Source: Streptomyces sp. NBC_01381
GTDB taxonomy: Bacteria > Actinomycetota > Actinomycetes > Streptomycetales > Streptomycetaceae
Length of the DNA: 64,000 bases
Reading direction: 5' to 3'
Assembly (NCBI RefSeq): GCF_026340305.1
Contig: NZ_JAPEPI010000001.1
Location: 2,976,001 to 3,040,000, forward strand
Below are positions 26,913 through 37,894 of this stretch, piece after piece. The position numbers were made by a program, and so were the translations under genes. Position 1 is the stretch's first letter; every line of letters begins with the position of its first letter. The notes under the pieces are model-generated. The model made no database searches, had not been told where the DNA came from, and worked only from the letters and a program-made list of their open reading frames with translations.

Positions 26913-28865
26913 CTAACGGATCTCGATGGTGATGGTCGACCCCTTGGGGGCCTCCTCGCCGCCCTCCACGGACTGATCATTCACGGTGTCCCCGAAGAGG
27001 CCGAGCAGACCCTTGTCGTCCTCGACCTGGAAGCCCGCGTCCTCCAGCTCCTGCGTGGCCTCGTCGACCTTCATGCCCTCGACGTCCGGGACCTCGACCA
27101 TCTGCGGGCCCTTGGAGATCTGCAGCGTGACCGTGTCACCCGCGGCGAGCCGCTTCTGGCCCTCCTTGGGGGACTGCGCGGCGACATCGCCCTTGTCCTC
27201 CTCGGAGTGGACCCGCGCCGTGGCGATCTTCACCTTGAGCCCGGCGTCCTCCAGCTCGGCGGTCGCGTCGGCCTCGGACTCGCCCGTCACGTCGGGGACG
27301 TCGATCGGGGAGCCCTTGCTGACGACGATGGCGATGGCGGAGCCCGCCTTGCGCTTGGTGCCCGTGCCCGGGTCCGTGCTGATCACGGAGCCCTTGCGGA
27401 CGTCCTTGCTGAAGGCCCTTGTCGTCATGCCGGGCGCGAGCCCCGCGTCCTTGAGTTCCTTCTTCGCCGCGGCCAGCGGGGTGTCCTTGAGCTCAGGGAC
27501 CTTGACGATCTCCGGGCCCAGCGAGACGGTCAGCGTCACGCCGTCGTTGCCCCGGATGCGCTCGCCCGCCTTGGGGTCGGTGGCCATGACCGTGCCCCGC
27601 TTGTCGGTGTCGCTGTACGCGCGCTTGACGTCCTTCACCTCGAGCCCGGCCTCGTCGAGCCGCTGCTTGGCCGCCGCCTCGGTCTTCGCCAGGAGCGGCG
27701 GGACGTTCGTGAACTGGCCGGAGTTGATGTACCAGACGCCCGCGCCGAGGCCGAGCGCCAGGAGCACGGCGGCGACGATCGCCAGGACCCCGCGGCGGGG
27801 GTTGGACCGCCCGCGTCCGCGGCCGGGGGCCTGCGGCGGGGCCGGCGGCGGTGTCGCCAGGATGCTGGTGCGGTTGAGCGGGTCCTGCTGCTGGTCATCG
27901 CCGTCCGCGGGGAGCGACAGCTGCACGGACCGCGCCGCGCGCGGAATCACGCTCGTACGGTCGTCGGCGTTGTCGTGCTCCGTGGTGCGCGCCTGCGGCG
28001 GCACCGCGTCCAGCTGCTCGAGGGAGAGCGCGGCCCGCGCCTCCCTGGCCTGCCCGAGGAGCGCCACCGCGTCGTGCGGACGGACGTCCGGGGTGCGGGC
28101 GGTGGCGGAGGCGACCAGTTCGTCGAGCTCCACGGGGAGCCCCGGGACGGCCGCCGACGGGGGCGGCACGTCCTCGTGGAGGTGCTGGTAGAGCACCTGG
28201 GCCGGAGATTCACCGGAGTGCGGCTTGGCGCCGGTCAGCATTTCGTAGAGCACGACACCGCACGCGTACACGTCGACACGGGTGTCGGCCGTGCCGTGCT
28301 CTATCTGCTCGGGCGCGAGATAGGAGACCGTCCCGAGGACCGTGCCGGTCGTGTTCGTGACGGTGTCCACCGCGCGCACGAGGCCGAAGTCGGCGACCTT
28401 GACCCGGCCGTCATCCCCTATGAGGACGTTCTCCGGCTTCATGTCGCGGTGCACGAACCCGGCGCGGTGCGCGGCGCCGAGCGCGGCGAGCACCGGCTCC
28501 AGGATGTCGAGCGCGGCCCGCGGCTGCAGGGCGCCGCGCTCGCGCAGGACGTCGCGCAGGGTGCACCCGGCGATGTACTCCATCGCCAGATAGACGTACG
28601 CACCGTCGGCGCCCTGGTCGTAGACCCCCACCACGTTCGGGTGCGAGAGCCGGGCGACCGACTTCGCCTCGCGGATGAAGCGGTCGACGAACGAGACGTC
28701 GGCGGCGAGCGTCGGGTGCATCACCTTGAGCGCGAGCACGCGGTCGAGGCGGGTGTCCACGGCCCGGTAGACCGTGGCCATCCCGCCTACCGCGATCCGT
28801 CCGTCCACGCGATAACGGCCGTCGAGCACCTGCCCGACGAGCGGGTCCTGAAGGGTCGTGTCCAC
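26913..28865 (-). CDS. Ser/Thr protein kinase with four PASTA domains (PknB family)
   Basis: 650-residue membrane kinase. The Hanks-type catalytic domain (about 15-275) has the glycine loop GGMATVYRA, Lys47, HRDMKPEN (Asp141), DFG (159-161) and an activation loop with several Thr. A Pro-rich linker leads to one membrane helix (about 360-380), then four extracellular PASTA repeats (about 387-650) that should bind muropeptides or lipid II. It probably couples cell-wall state to phosphorylation of division or metabolic proteins. It occupies the place of mycobacterial pknL, which lacks PASTA domains. GTG 28865 has TAGACT 6 nt upstream and no ribosome site, so likely leaderless. Confidence 0.92.
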   Translation of the reverse strand: MDTTLQDPLVGQVLDGRYRVDGRIAVGGMATVYRAVDTRLDRVLALKVMHPTLAADVSFVDRFIREAKSVARLSHPNVVGVYDQGADGAYVYLAMEYIAGCTLRDVLRERGALQPRAALDILEPVLAALGAAHRAGFVHRDMKPENVLIGDDGRVKVADFGLVRAVDTVTNTTGTVLGTVSYLAPEQIEHGTADTRVDVYACGVVLYEMLTGAKPHSGESPAQVLYQHLHEDVPPPSAAVPGLPVELDELVASATARTPDVRPHDAVALLGQAREARAALSLEQLDAVPPQARTTEHDNADDRTSVIPRAARSVQLSLPADGDDQQQDPLNRTSILATPPPAPPQAPGRGRGRSNPRRGVLAIVAAVLLALGLGAGVWYINSGQFTNVPPLLAKTEAAAKQRLDEAGLEVKDVKRAYSDTDKRGTVMATDPKAGERIRGNDGVTLTVSLGPEIVKVPELKDTPLAAAKKELKDAGLAPGMTTRAFSKDVRKGSVISTDPGTGTKRKAGSAIAIVVSKGSPIDVPDVTGESEADATAELEDAGLKVKIATARVHSEEDKGDVAAQSPKEGQKRLAAGDTVTLQISKGPQMVEVPDVEGMKVDEATQELEDAGFQVEDDKGLLGLFGDTVNDQSVEGGEEAPKGSTITIEIR

Positions 28866-28955
28866 GGAGGGAGTCTACGAGCCACCGCTGACACCGATGC
28901 CCGCGCGGGCGGCCCTGGGGCCCGACTGCAGCCGACCTGTAACAGGCGCAGCCGC

Positions 28956-29756
<801 letters not shown>

Positions 29757-29966
29757 TCAGCCTCCTTGGACGGCGGTGAGCACTTCGACGCGGTCGCCGT
29801 CGGCGAGCGCCGTGGTGGACCACCGCGCGCGCGGGACGACGGTTTCGTTGAGCGCCGCGGCGACGCCGGACGGGGCCGCGGTGAGCGTGGCGACCAGGGA
29901 CTCGAGCGTGGTGCCCGCGGCCACCTCGCGGACTTCTCCGTTGACTGAGACGGCTGAGTGGGTCAT
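29757..29966 (-). CDS. thiS: Sulfur carrier protein ThiS
   Basis: 69-residue ubiquitin-like sulfur carrier ending in the required Gly-Gly (VQGG), which is adenylated and thiocarboxylated before sulfur transfer to ThiG. ATG 29966 overlaps the thiO stop by 4 nt (ATGA), so translation is coupled. No thiF-type activator is in the window; that enzyme must be encoded elsewhere. Confidence 0.95.
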   Translation of the reverse strand: MTHSAVSVNGEVREVAAGTTLESLVATLTAAPSGVAAALNETVVPRARWSTTALADGDRVEVLTAVQGG

Positions 29967-31168
29967 GCGGGCTGCTCCATGAGGGACTGTGCCGAGGGGG
30001 CCGGTGCCGAGGGGGCCGTCGCGAACCGGCTGGGAGTGAACGCCCGTGCCTCGTCGGGCAGTTCACCGGTGACCAGGGCGTGCGCCATGACGTCGCCGGT
30101 GACGGGCGTCAGGAGTACGCCGTTGCGGTAGTGGCCGGTGGCCAGCTGGAGGCCGGGCAGGGCGGTGGGGCCGAGCATCGGCGCGTTGTCGGGGGAGCCG
30201 GGGCGCAGTCCCGCGCGGGTCTCGGTCAGCGGCAGTTCCGTGATGCCCGGTACGAGCTCGTGGGCGTCCCGAAGCAGCTCGTACACGCCGCCCGCGGTGA
30301 CCGTCGTGTCCCAGCCGAGCTCCTCGCTGGTCGCGCCGACCACCAGCTCGCCGTTCTCGCGCGGCACCAGATAGACCTGGCTGCCCCGGACCACGGCGCG
30401 CACCGTACGGCTCAGGAACGGCGCGTAGCGCTCCGGCACCGTAAGCCGCAGCACTTGCCCCTTGACCGGGCGAACGGGCGGCAGAACCCCCTCAGGGACC
30501 CCTGTGAGGCGTCCGCTGAGGCTGCCCGCGGCCAGCACGGTCCGGCTGGCCTCCAGGGCGGCGCCGTCCGCGAGGACGACACCGGTGGCCCGGTCGCGTA
30601 CGACCGTCAGGCGCTCAGCCCACGCCCGGTGGAAGACCACGCCGGCCCGCTCGCACGCCACCAGGAGCGCCGCTGCGAGCCTGCGCGGGTCGACCTGGTG
30701 GTCGCCGTCCACGCGGAGCCCGCCGCGCACACCGGGCGCGAGCATCGGTTCGAGGCGGCGGCACTCGCGCCCGCTCAGCCACTCCGATGCGAGCCCCGAC
30801 TGGCGCTGAAGGGTGTGCAGTTCGCGCAGATGGGCGCGGTCGTCGGAGTCCAGCGCGACGGCGAGCGTGCCGCACGCGCGGTAGCCGAGATCGCGACCGC
30901 TCGCCTCCGTCAGTTCTTGCGCGAATTCCGGATAACGCTTCGCGGAGGCCAGATTCAGGCCGAGCAGCGTCTGCTCGCCGTAGTGCAGCTCGGTGACCGC
31001 GGCCAGCATGCCCGCGGCGACCTGCGCCGCGCCGCCGCCGGGCTCGGGGTCCACGACCGCCACGGACAGGCCGCGCTGCGCCGCCCGCCAGGCCGTGACC
31101 AGGCCGATGATGCCGCCCCCGACGACGAGGACGTCCGTCGTCGCATGGGGTGGTGTATGTGGATGCAT
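29963..31168 (-). CDS. thiO: Glycine oxidase ThiO
   Basis: 401-residue DAO-family flavoenzyme that oxidises glycine to the imine used for thiazole synthesis. The N-terminal FAD motif is VLVVGGGIIGLVTAWRAAQRG; the C-terminal part has ETRAGLRPGSPDNAPMLG and TGHYRNGVLLTP. First gene of the operon. ATG 31168 follows the riboswitch closely, and the AGGGAGGGG at the riboswitch 3' end is probably the ribosome site, which would be sequestered on ligand binding. The stop overlaps thiS. Confidence 0.93.
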   Translation of the reverse strand: MHPHTPPHATTDVLVVGGGIIGLVTAWRAAQRGLSVAVVDPEPGGGAAQVAAGMLAAVTELHYGEQTLLGLNLASAKRYPEFAQELTEASGRDLGYRACGTLAVALDSDDRAHLRELHTLQRQSGLASEWLSGRECRRLEPMLAPGVRGGLRVDGDHQVDPRRLAAALLVACERAGVVFHRAWAERLTVVRDRATGVVLADGAALEASRTVLAAGSLSGRLTGVPEGVLPPVRPVKGQVLRLTVPERYAPFLSRTVRAVVRGSQVYLVPRENGELVVGATSEELGWDTTVTAGGVYELLRDAHELVPGITELPLTETRAGLRPGSPDNAPMLGPTALPGLQLATGHYRNGVLLTPVTGDVMAHALVTGELPDEARAFTPSRFATAPSAPAPSAQSLMEQPA

Positions 31169-31175
31169 GGGTGTC

Positions 31176-31277
31176 CAGCCCCTCCCTTCGCCGGCATGAC
31201 CCGGATCAGGTTCGTACGGTCGGAGGCCGTCCCAGCCTCCCTCTCAGCCCGGTGCGTCCGGGCTCCCGCGAGTGCTC
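31176..31277 (-). ncRNA. TPP riboswitch (THI box)
   Basis: The minus strand carries the conserved GGGCTGAGAGGG element (31239-31250) and CCTGATCCGGGTCATGCCGG (31191-31210), followed by GCGAAGGGAGG, all in the canonical order and spacing of a thiamine pyrophosphate aptamer. Its 3' end holds the thiO ribosome site, so control is most likely at translation initiation. A TAGGGT -10-like element on the minus strand lies just upstream (about 31291-31297). Confidence 0.95.
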
Positions 31278-31410
31278 TGCACCGGCCACCCTAGCCCGTA
31301 GTGTCCGGTGGCAGTAGGGGGAGCTGTCCGGGTATGGGCGGTGACGGTGTGTCAGAGATCTCCTCGTCGCGCCCTGAAGTCGGCGTCCTGTGCCGCCCTA
31401 CAGTGATCGG

Positions 31411-32631
31411 GTGAGCGAGCAGCAGAGGCAGGCAGAGCGCCAGGTCGTCATCGTCGGCGCGGGGATGGCCGGGGTGCAGACCGCCGTGGCCCTGCGCGAT
31501 CAGGGGTTCACCGGTGCGGTCACCCTCATCGGGGCGGAACCCCATCAGCCGTACGACAGGCCGCCGCTGTCCAAGGCCGTGCTGCTCGGCAAGGCGGAGG
31601 GCTCCGCCTTCGACGTCGACTTCGAGGCGCTGGGCATCGAACTGAGCCTGGGCCACGAGGTCACGGGCGTGCGCCCCGCGGACCACGAACTGGACACCGA
31701 GCGGGGCCCGGTCCCGTACGACGTCCTCGTCATCGCCACCGGCGCCGAGCCGATCCTGCTGCCGGGCGCATCCGGAGTCCCCGGCGTGCATCTGCTGCGC
31801 ACCCTGGACGACGCCGAACGGCTGCGCCCGGTGCTCGCCGAGCAGCACGACATCGTGGTCGTCGGGGCGGGCTGGATCGGCGCCGAGTTCGCCACCGCCG
31901 CGCGCGAGGCGGGCTGCGCGGTCACCGTGGTCGAGGCCGCCGAGCGGCCGCTCGCGGGGGCGCTGCCCGCCGAGGTCGCGGCGCCGATGACCGCCTGGTA
32001 CGCGGACTCCGGGGCCGAACTGCGCACCCACGCGCGCGTGGAGCGCGTCGAGCCCGGCACCGTCTTCCTCGACGACGGCACCCGGCTGCCCGCCGGCGCG
32101 GTCGTCGTCGGCATCGGCGCCCGGCCCGCCACGCAGTGGCTCGCGGACTCCGGGATCGCCCTCGGCGCCCACCGGGAGGTCGTCGCCGACGATCACCTGA
32201 GGACCTCGGAACCGGACGTGTACGCGGTCGGGGACTGCTCCTCCTTCCCTTCGGGAAGGTACGGCGAGCGTCTCCTCGTCCACCACTGGGACAACGCCCT
32301 CCAGGGCCCGCGCACGGTCGCGGCCAACATCATCGGCGAGACCCCTTCGGCGTACGACCCGGTCCCGTACTTCTGGTCCGAGCAGTTCGGCCGCTTCGTC
32401 CAGTACGCGGGACACCACGGCTCCGCCGACGCACTGGTGTGGCGCGGCGACCCGGCGGGCGCGGCCTGGACGGTGTGCTGGCTGCGCGCGGGCGCCCTGG
32501 TGGCCGTCCTCGCGGTGGGGCGCCCCCGGGACCTCGCCCAGGGCCGCAAGCTGATCGAGAGCGGCGCACGGCTCGATCCGGCCAAGGCGGCGGATCCGTC
32601 GGTGCCGCTCAAGATGGCGGTCCTGGAGTAG
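31411..32631 (+). CDS. FAD-dependent ferredoxin/rubredoxin-type reductase
   Basis: 406-residue pyridine nucleotide-disulfide oxidoreductase family protein of the ferredoxin reductase subgroup. It has the FAD motif VVIVGAGMAGVQTA, then QPYDRPPLSKAVL, the NAD motif VVVGAGWIGAEFA and the FAD-binding DVYAVGDCSSFP, followed by a C-terminal reductase domain. It likely passes electrons from NAD(P)H to a ferredoxin; the partner is unknown. GTG 31411 has TACAGT 6 nt upstream and no ribosome site, so it is likely leaderless. Divergent from the thi operon. Confidence 0.87.
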   Translation: MSEQQRQAERQVVIVGAGMAGVQTAVALRDQGFTGAVTLIGAEPHQPYDRPPLSKAVLLGKAEGSAFDVDFEALGIELSLGHEVTGVRPADHELDTERGPVPYDVLVIATGAEPILLPGASGVPGVHLLRTLDDAERLRPVLAEQHDIVVVGAGWIGAEFATAAREAGCAVTVVEAAERPLAGALPAEVAAPMTAWYADSGAELRTHARVERVEPGTVFLDDGTRLPAGAVVVGIGARPATQWLADSGIALGAHREVVADDHLRTSEPDVYAVGDCSSFPSGRYGERLLVHHWDNALQGPRTVAANIIGETPSAYDPVPYFWSEQFGRFVQYAGHHGSADALVWRGDPAGAAWTVCWLRAGALVAVLAVGRPRDLAQGRKLIESGARLDPAKAADPSVPLKMAVLE

Positions 32632-32682
32632 CCGCGCCGGCCGTGCCGCCCTCTGTCAGTCGCCGGGGATACGCTTTGTCCT

Positions 32683-33048
32683 GTGACCGAGATTGACGCA
32701 AAGACTGATGCTCTCGTCCCCGCATGGCTCCACCTCCCCGACATCGCCGAAATGCTCGACGTCGAGGTGACGCGCGTGCGCCAGCTGGTCAAGGAGGGCC
32801 AGCTGATCGCCGTGCGCCGTGGTGAGAACCGCGCGCTCCAGGTGCCTGCCGCCTTCATCGACGAGGACAAGATCGTCAAGGGCCTGACCGGCACCTTGAC
32901 GCTCCTGAGGGACGACGGCTTCTCCGACGAAGAGATGCTGGAGTGGCTCTTCACCGCCGACCCGACCCTGCCGGGCACGCCCGCGCAGGCGCTGAGCGAG
33001 AATCGCGGCACGGAGGTGAAGCGCCGCGCCCAGGCGCTCGCCGTCTGA
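32683..33048 (+). CDS. Rv2175c-like DNA-binding protein
   Basis: 121-residue protein. The N-terminal winged helix-turn-helix (about 15-60) has LHLPDIAEMLDVEVTRVRQLVKEGQL, and the C-terminal part (about 65-121) matches the Rv2175c C-terminal domain as I remember it. In M. tuberculosis, Rv2175c is adjacent to and phosphorylated by PknL. Here the PASTA kinase lies 4 kb away with the thi genes between, so a conserved kinase-substrate pair is a reasonable guess. TACGCT is 7 nt upstream of GTG 32683, suggesting a leaderless transcript. Confidence 0.82.
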   Translation: MTEIDAKTDALVPAWLHLPDIAEMLDVEVTRVRQLVKEGQLIAVRRGENRALQVPAAFIDEDKIVKGLTGTLTLLRDDGFSDEEMLEWLFTADPTLPGTPAQALSENRGTEVKRRAQALAV

Positions 33049-33068
33049 CCTGATCCGAACCGTGCGGT

Positions 33069-33102
33069 GTACGGGCCGCAGCGCGCTCCACGCGGCCCGT
33101 AC
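33069..33102 (+). terminator. Hairpin between Rv2175c-like gene and thiE
   Basis: An 11-bp perfect stem, GTACGGGCCGC (33069-33079) with GCGGCCCGTAC (33092-33102), has a 12-nt loop. Its position 20 nt after a stop and 33 nt before thiE fits a terminator or a thiE leader hairpin. No THI box is present here. Confidence 0.6.
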
Positions 33103-33135
33103 GCCACCGCCACCGACACCCGGGGGGAACACTCC

Positions 33136-33786
33136 ATGGCCATCACGCCTGCCCGCGAGCAGCTCGCCGACGCCCGCCTCTACCTGTGCGTGGACGCCCG
33201 CAAGCGCCAGGGAGACCTCCCGGAGTTCCTCGACGCGGTCCTCGGCGCCGGCGTCGACATCGTGCAGCTGCGCGACAAGGGCCTGGAGGCGGCCGAGGAG
33301 CTCGAGCACCTCCAGTTCTTCGCCGACGCCGCACGCCGGCACGGCAAGCTCCTCGCCGTGAACGACCGCGCGGACGTCGCGCACGCCATCGGCGCCGATG
33401 TGCTGCACCTGGGCCAGGGCGACCTGCCCGTGCCCGCGGCCCGCCGCATCCTGGGCGACGACGTCCTCATCGGCCGCTCCACGCACGCCGAGTCCGAGGC
33501 CGCAGCGGCGGCCGTCCAGGACGGCGTGGACTACTTCTGCACGGGCCCCTGCTGGCCGACCCCCACCAAGCCGGGACGGCACGCCCCCGGTCTCGACCTG
33601 GTCCGGTACACGGCGTCGCTGGGCACGGACCGCCCGTGGTTCGCGATCGGCGGCATCGACGCGGGCAATCTGGACGAGGTGCTCGAAGCGGGCGCCCGCC
33701 GCGTCGTCGTCGTCCGGGCCATCACCGAGGCCGACGATCCGGCCGCAGCGGCGGCGGACTTCGCAAAGCGGCTGCGTACGGCCTGA
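33136..33786 (+). CDS. thiE: Thiamine phosphate synthase
   Basis: 216-residue TIM-barrel enzyme that joins the pyrimidine pyrophosphate and thiazole phosphate to give thiamine monophosphate. Motifs are [41 protein letters not shown] and [14 protein letters not shown] 33136 is preceded by GGGGGGA about 8 nt away. It is unlinked to the riboswitch-controlled thiOSG operon and has no visible TPP element of its own. Confidence 0.94.
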   Translation: MAITPAREQLADARLYLCVDARKRQGDLPEFLDAVLGAGVDIVQLRDKGLEAAEELEHLQFFADAARRHGKLLAVNDRADVAHAIGADVLHLGQGDLPVPAARRILGDDVLIGRSTHAESEAAAAAVQDGVDYFCTGPCWPTPTKPGRHAPGLDLVRYTASLGTDRPWFAIGGIDAGNLDEVLEAGARRVVVVRAITEADDPAAAAADFAKRLRTA

Positions 33787-33865
33787 TCGGCGTTCTTCGG
33801 CCATCCTCCGGGGAAGCTGTCCGTAAGGTGGACGGGGATTAGCCGGTGCGGCACCCCGTCGCTAA

Positions 33866-34795
<930 letters not shown>

Positions 34796-34840
34796 AACGG
34801 CCGTACCCACGGGGCGGCGGCCGTGGGGAGAGGGGCGTAC

Positions 34841-35698
34841 ATGGGCTGGACGGTCCTCTACATCGCGTTCGGATGCGTCGCGCTGTGGCTGCTGGGCGAG
34901 GTGCTGCTGCAGTACAAGGCGCGGCTGCGCTGGCGGCTGCTCGCCTTCGGCGGCTTCCTCGGGGTGGTCGTCGGCGTCCTGATGCCGTCGGTGGTCGTCA
35001 TCGGGGCCGGCGCGATCGCCTTCGCGACGGGGCAGACGTACGTGACGCTGTCGTTCCGCCGCGGCTTCTCGACCGGCTGGGCGCTCGGCGGCCAGCCCGG
35101 CATGAGCAAGCGCCGCAAGACCTCGCCACGGGCCGCCGCCCAGGACCCGACGCTCCAGGTCTCCGACCTCGCGTACGAGCAGCCCGAGCCGCCCGCGCAC
35201 GCGCCCGGCGAGGGGGTCTACGCACCGGAGCCCATGCCGGACGACACCGGGCAGTACGGCGTGTACAGCGACGCCGCGTACGCACAGGAGCAGCCCGCCC
35301 AGGACAGCAGCTACGGCTACGACACGTACGCCACGGCGGGCTACGACCCGCAGCAGCCCTACGCCTACGGGGAGACCGGACAGCAGCAGTACGCCGCGTA
35401 CTCCGACCCGTACATCGGGACGCAGACCTACGGCGGCCAGCAGAGCTACGACACCTACGGCGACCAGCAGCCGTACCCGCCCTATCCCGCCGCCGATCCG
35501 TACGGCAATGGCAACGGCGGCGGTGGCTACAGCGAGACGCCGCCCGGCGGGGTCTGGGTGCCCCAGCAGCGCGGCGTCGACGACCCTTACGGGGCGTACG
35601 GGGGCGAGCTGCCGCCCGAGCAGCCGTATCCGAACCAGGGCGACCATGCCCAGGGGCACGGGTACGACGCGGGCTACAACGAGCAGTACCGCTACTGA
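34841..35698 (+). CDS. Membrane protein with long Tyr/Gln/Pro/Gly-rich tail
   Basis: 285 residues. Two transmembrane helices are near the N-terminus (about 2-22 and 33-62), followed by a basic patch (SKRRKTSPR). The last about 190 residues have very low complexity, rich in Tyr, Gln, Pro, Gly and Asp, with recurrent dYgdqq/pyaYg-like units and almost no hydrophobic residues. It should be intrinsically disordered. No domain recognised. A GGAGAGGGG ribosome site supports ATG 34841. It follows metF by 45 nt and may be cotranscribed. The reading frame keeps strong GC bias at third positions, so it is a real gene. Confidence 0.8.
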   Translation: MGWTVLYIAFGCVALWLLGEVLLQYKARLRWRLLAFGGFLGVVVGVLMPSVVVIGAGAIAFATGQTYVTLSFRRGFSTGWALGGQPGMSKRRKTSPRAAAQDPTLQVSDLAYEQPEPPAHAPGEGVYAPEPMPDDTGQYGVYSDAAYAQEQPAQDSSYGYDTYATAGYDPQQPYAYGETGQQQYAAYSDPYIGTQTYGGQQSYDTYGDQQPYPPYPAADPYGNGNGGGGYSETPPGGVWVPQQRGVDDPYGAYGGELPPEQPYPNQGDHAQGHGYDAGYNEQYRY

Positions 35699-35707
35699 CC
35701 CCGGGGC

Positions 35708-37234
35708 TCACTGCGAGCCGCGGAACTCCGGTCCCTCCACGATCAGCCCGGCGACCAGCGTGCCCGACATGCCGGCGTGCGGAAGCCCGCCGCCCGGGTG
35801 CGACCAGCCGCCGACCGCGAAGAGCCCCGGCACGCGCGTGCTGTTGGCCGGGTGAAGCAGCCGGCCTTCGCCCGCCGCGAGGGACGGGGGCGGGACCGCG
35901 CCGCCTTCGGCGCCGGTGGCCTCCGCGATGTCGGCCGGGGTGCGGACCTCGTGCCACAGCAGCCTCTCCCGCAGCCCTGGCACGGCCGTCTCGGCGCGGG
36001 TCAGCAGCCGGTCCACGTCCGCCTCGGTGATCTCCGTGTGCGCGGGGACGGTGACCGTGAGGGTGACCGCCTCGTGCCCGGCGTCGGGCGTGAGCGACGG
36101 GTCGTCGGGGCGCAGCACCGTGACGGTCGGCGTGGCGGGCAGCCCCGGGCGGTCCCCGAAGAGCCGGTCGAGCTCGTCCTGCCGGTCGGGGGTGTGCAGC
36201 ACGGTCCGGTGCGGCGTCCCCGCGGGCCGCGCTCCGCGCAGCGCGAGGAGCACCGTGAGGCGGCTGGGCAGTCCGGACCTGGCCGGCACCTCACCCTCCG
36301 CTCGTATGTTCACACCGGATGCCCCGGACATGCCGGATACACCGGACAGCAGGCCGTCCAGTACGCCGGGCGCGACACCGGCGACCACGAAGTCCGCCCC
36401 GTGCGCCGTCCCGTCCGCGAGCTCCACGCCCGCCGCGCGGCCGTCCTTCTCGACGATCCGGGTCACCGCGGAGTCGAACGCGAACTCGACCCTGCGGGCC
36501 AGGCACCGCTCGTACACGGCTTGGGCGAGGGCGCGCATCCCGCCGCGCACGGACCACGCGCCGAAGGTGTGCTCCAGGTAGGGCAGGACGGCCGCGCTCG
36601 CCGGGGCCGTCCGCGGATCGAGGCCGTACGCGAGGGCGTACTGCTCGAGCAGCGCGCGCAGCCGGGCGTCCCCGCCCAGTTCGAGCTCGGCGACCTCGGT
36701 GAGGGTGGCCGCGCGGCGCTCGCGGCGCAGGAGGCGCTTGTGCGGCAGCGAGGGGTAGGGCTCGCGGTCGGCCAGCACCTGCCAGTTCGGCCAGAGCGGC
36801 TCTTCCAGGAGGGGGCGGCGGGTGCGGTCCCAGGCCTCACGGGCGCGGTTCATGAACGCCGACCAACGGACGCCCGCGCCGCCGCCGAGCGCCGTGTCGA
36901 GGGCCTCGCCGACGCCCGCGCGGGACGCGTTCGGCAGATCGGCCGTGGTGCCGTCCGCGAAGATGTGCCGGACCGCGGGCTCCACCTGGGACAGCTCGAC
37001 GACCTTCTCCAGCGGCTCCTTGCCCGTCTTCACGAACAAGTCGCGGTAGACGGCGGGGAGATGGAGCAGGCCCGGGCCCGTGTCGAAAGCGAAGCCGTCC
37101 CGCTCCACGCGGCCGAGCGCGCCGCCGTACGTCCCCGACCGCTCGTGCACCACCACCCGGTGGCCCGCGACGGCCAGCCGGGCGGCCGCCGCCATCGCGC
37201 CCATCCCGGCGCCGATCACCACAATCCGTGCCAT
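35708..37234 (-). CDS. Phytoene desaturase-like NAD(P)/FAD-dependent oxidoreductase
   Basis: 508-residue flavoprotein of the carotenoid isomerase/phytoene desaturase (CrtI/CrtN) superfamily. The N-terminal motif is MARIVVIGAGMGAMAAAARLA, with GALGRVERDGFAFDTGPGL next and a C-terminal GLFAVGGWSHPGGGLPHAGMSG. No carotenoid biosynthesis cluster is nearby, so the substrate is unknown. ATG 37234 has TAGGGT 7 nt upstream and no ribosome site, so it is probably leaderless. It ends 10 nt from the convergent Tyr-rich protein gene. Confidence 0.83.
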   Translation of the reverse strand: MARIVVIGAGMGAMAAAARLAVAGHRVVVHERSGTYGGALGRVERDGFAFDTGPGLLHLPAVYRDLFVKTGKEPLEKVVELSQVEPAVRHIFADGTTADLPNASRAGVGEALDTALGGGAGVRWSAFMNRAREAWDRTRRPLLEEPLWPNWQVLADREPYPSLPHKRLLRRERRAATLTEVAELELGGDARLRALLEQYALAYGLDPRTAPASAAVLPYLEHTFGAWSVRGGMRALAQAVYERCLARRVEFAFDSAVTRIVEKDGRAAGVELADGTAHGADFVVAGVAPGVLDGLLSGVSGMSGASGVNIRAEGEVPARSGLPSRLTVLLALRGARPAGTPHRTVLHTPDRQDELDRLFGDRPGLPATPTVTVLRPDDPSLTPDAGHEAVTLTVTVPAHTEITEADVDRLLTRAETAVPGLRERLLWHEVRTPADIAEATGAEGGAVPPPSLAAGEGRLLHPANSTRVPGLFAVGGWSHPGGGLPHAGMSGTLVAGLIVEGPEFRGSQ

Positions 37235-37279
37235 GCGAAAAACCCTATCGGCCACCACTGACAGTCACGCCGGGAGCCC

Positions 37280-37894
37280 TCAGTCCGGCGGCCGGCCCAG
37301 TCGCGCCGCGATCCGCTTCTCCTCGCGCCGCTGGGCCCTGCGCCGCAGGAACCGCCGGATCCGCGAGATCAGGAAGACCAGTATCAGCAGCCCGAGGAGC
37401 AGCAGCACCGCCGCGATGATCGCCGCGGCCTCCGGGTAGAACATCGCGAAGCTGATGATCCCGCCGACCCCGAGATCCTCCGCCGTGCTCACGATGATGT
37501 TGCTGAACGGCTCGGGGGAGCTGTTGATCGCCATCCGCGTCCCGGCCTTGACGCAGTGACTGGCCAGCGCCGTCGACCCGCCCACCGCCCCGGCAGCCAG
37601 ATCCGGCAGCGAGCCGCTCTGCCCCGCGAGCAGTGCCCCGACCACGGCGCCGGACACCGGCCGGATCACGGTGTGCACGGAGTCCCATATCGAGTCGACG
37701 TACGGGATCTTGTCGGCGACGGCCTCGCAGGCGAACAGCACCCCGGCGACGACGAGCACATCGGTTCGCTGCAGTGACTCGGGCACCTCGTCGGTGACCC
37801 CGGTCGCGCCGAAGACACCGAGCAGCAGGACCACGGCGTACGCGTTGATCCCGCTCGCCCAGCCACTGGTGAACACCAGGGGGAGTACGGACAC
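37280..37894 (-). CDS. DUF4126 membrane protein
   Basis: 204-residue integral membrane protein with about five hydrophobic segments: an N-terminal SGWASGINAYAVVLLLGVFG, a central glycine-rich GAVVGALLAG and a final hydrophobic helix before a basic tail (RIRRFLRRRAQRREEKR). It resembles DUF4126. Function unknown. GTG 37894 is chosen because TACGAT lies 7 nt upstream (leaderless pattern). It precedes the desaturase-like gene by 45 nt on the same strand. Confidence 0.72.
   Translation of the reverse strand: MSVLPLVFTSGWASGINAYAVVLLLGVFGATGVTDEVPESLQRTDVLVVAGVLFACEAVADKIPYVDSIWDSVHTVIRPVSGAVVGALLAGQSGSLPDLAAGAVGGSTALASHCVKAGTRMAINSSPEPFSNIIVSTAEDLGVGGIISFAMFYPEAAAIIAAVLLLLGLLILVFLISRIRRFLRRRAQRREEKRIAARLGRPPD

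Noticed and set aside
28866..28955. Search for a thiF or thiC gene or TPP element between the kinase and thiG
   Set aside because: The 90-nt gap contains no frame or THI-box sequence; the only TPP riboswitch is upstream of thiO.
35699..35707. Terminator between the Tyr-rich gene and the desaturase-like gene
   Set aside because: Only 9 nt separate the convergent stops and no dyad is visible there.
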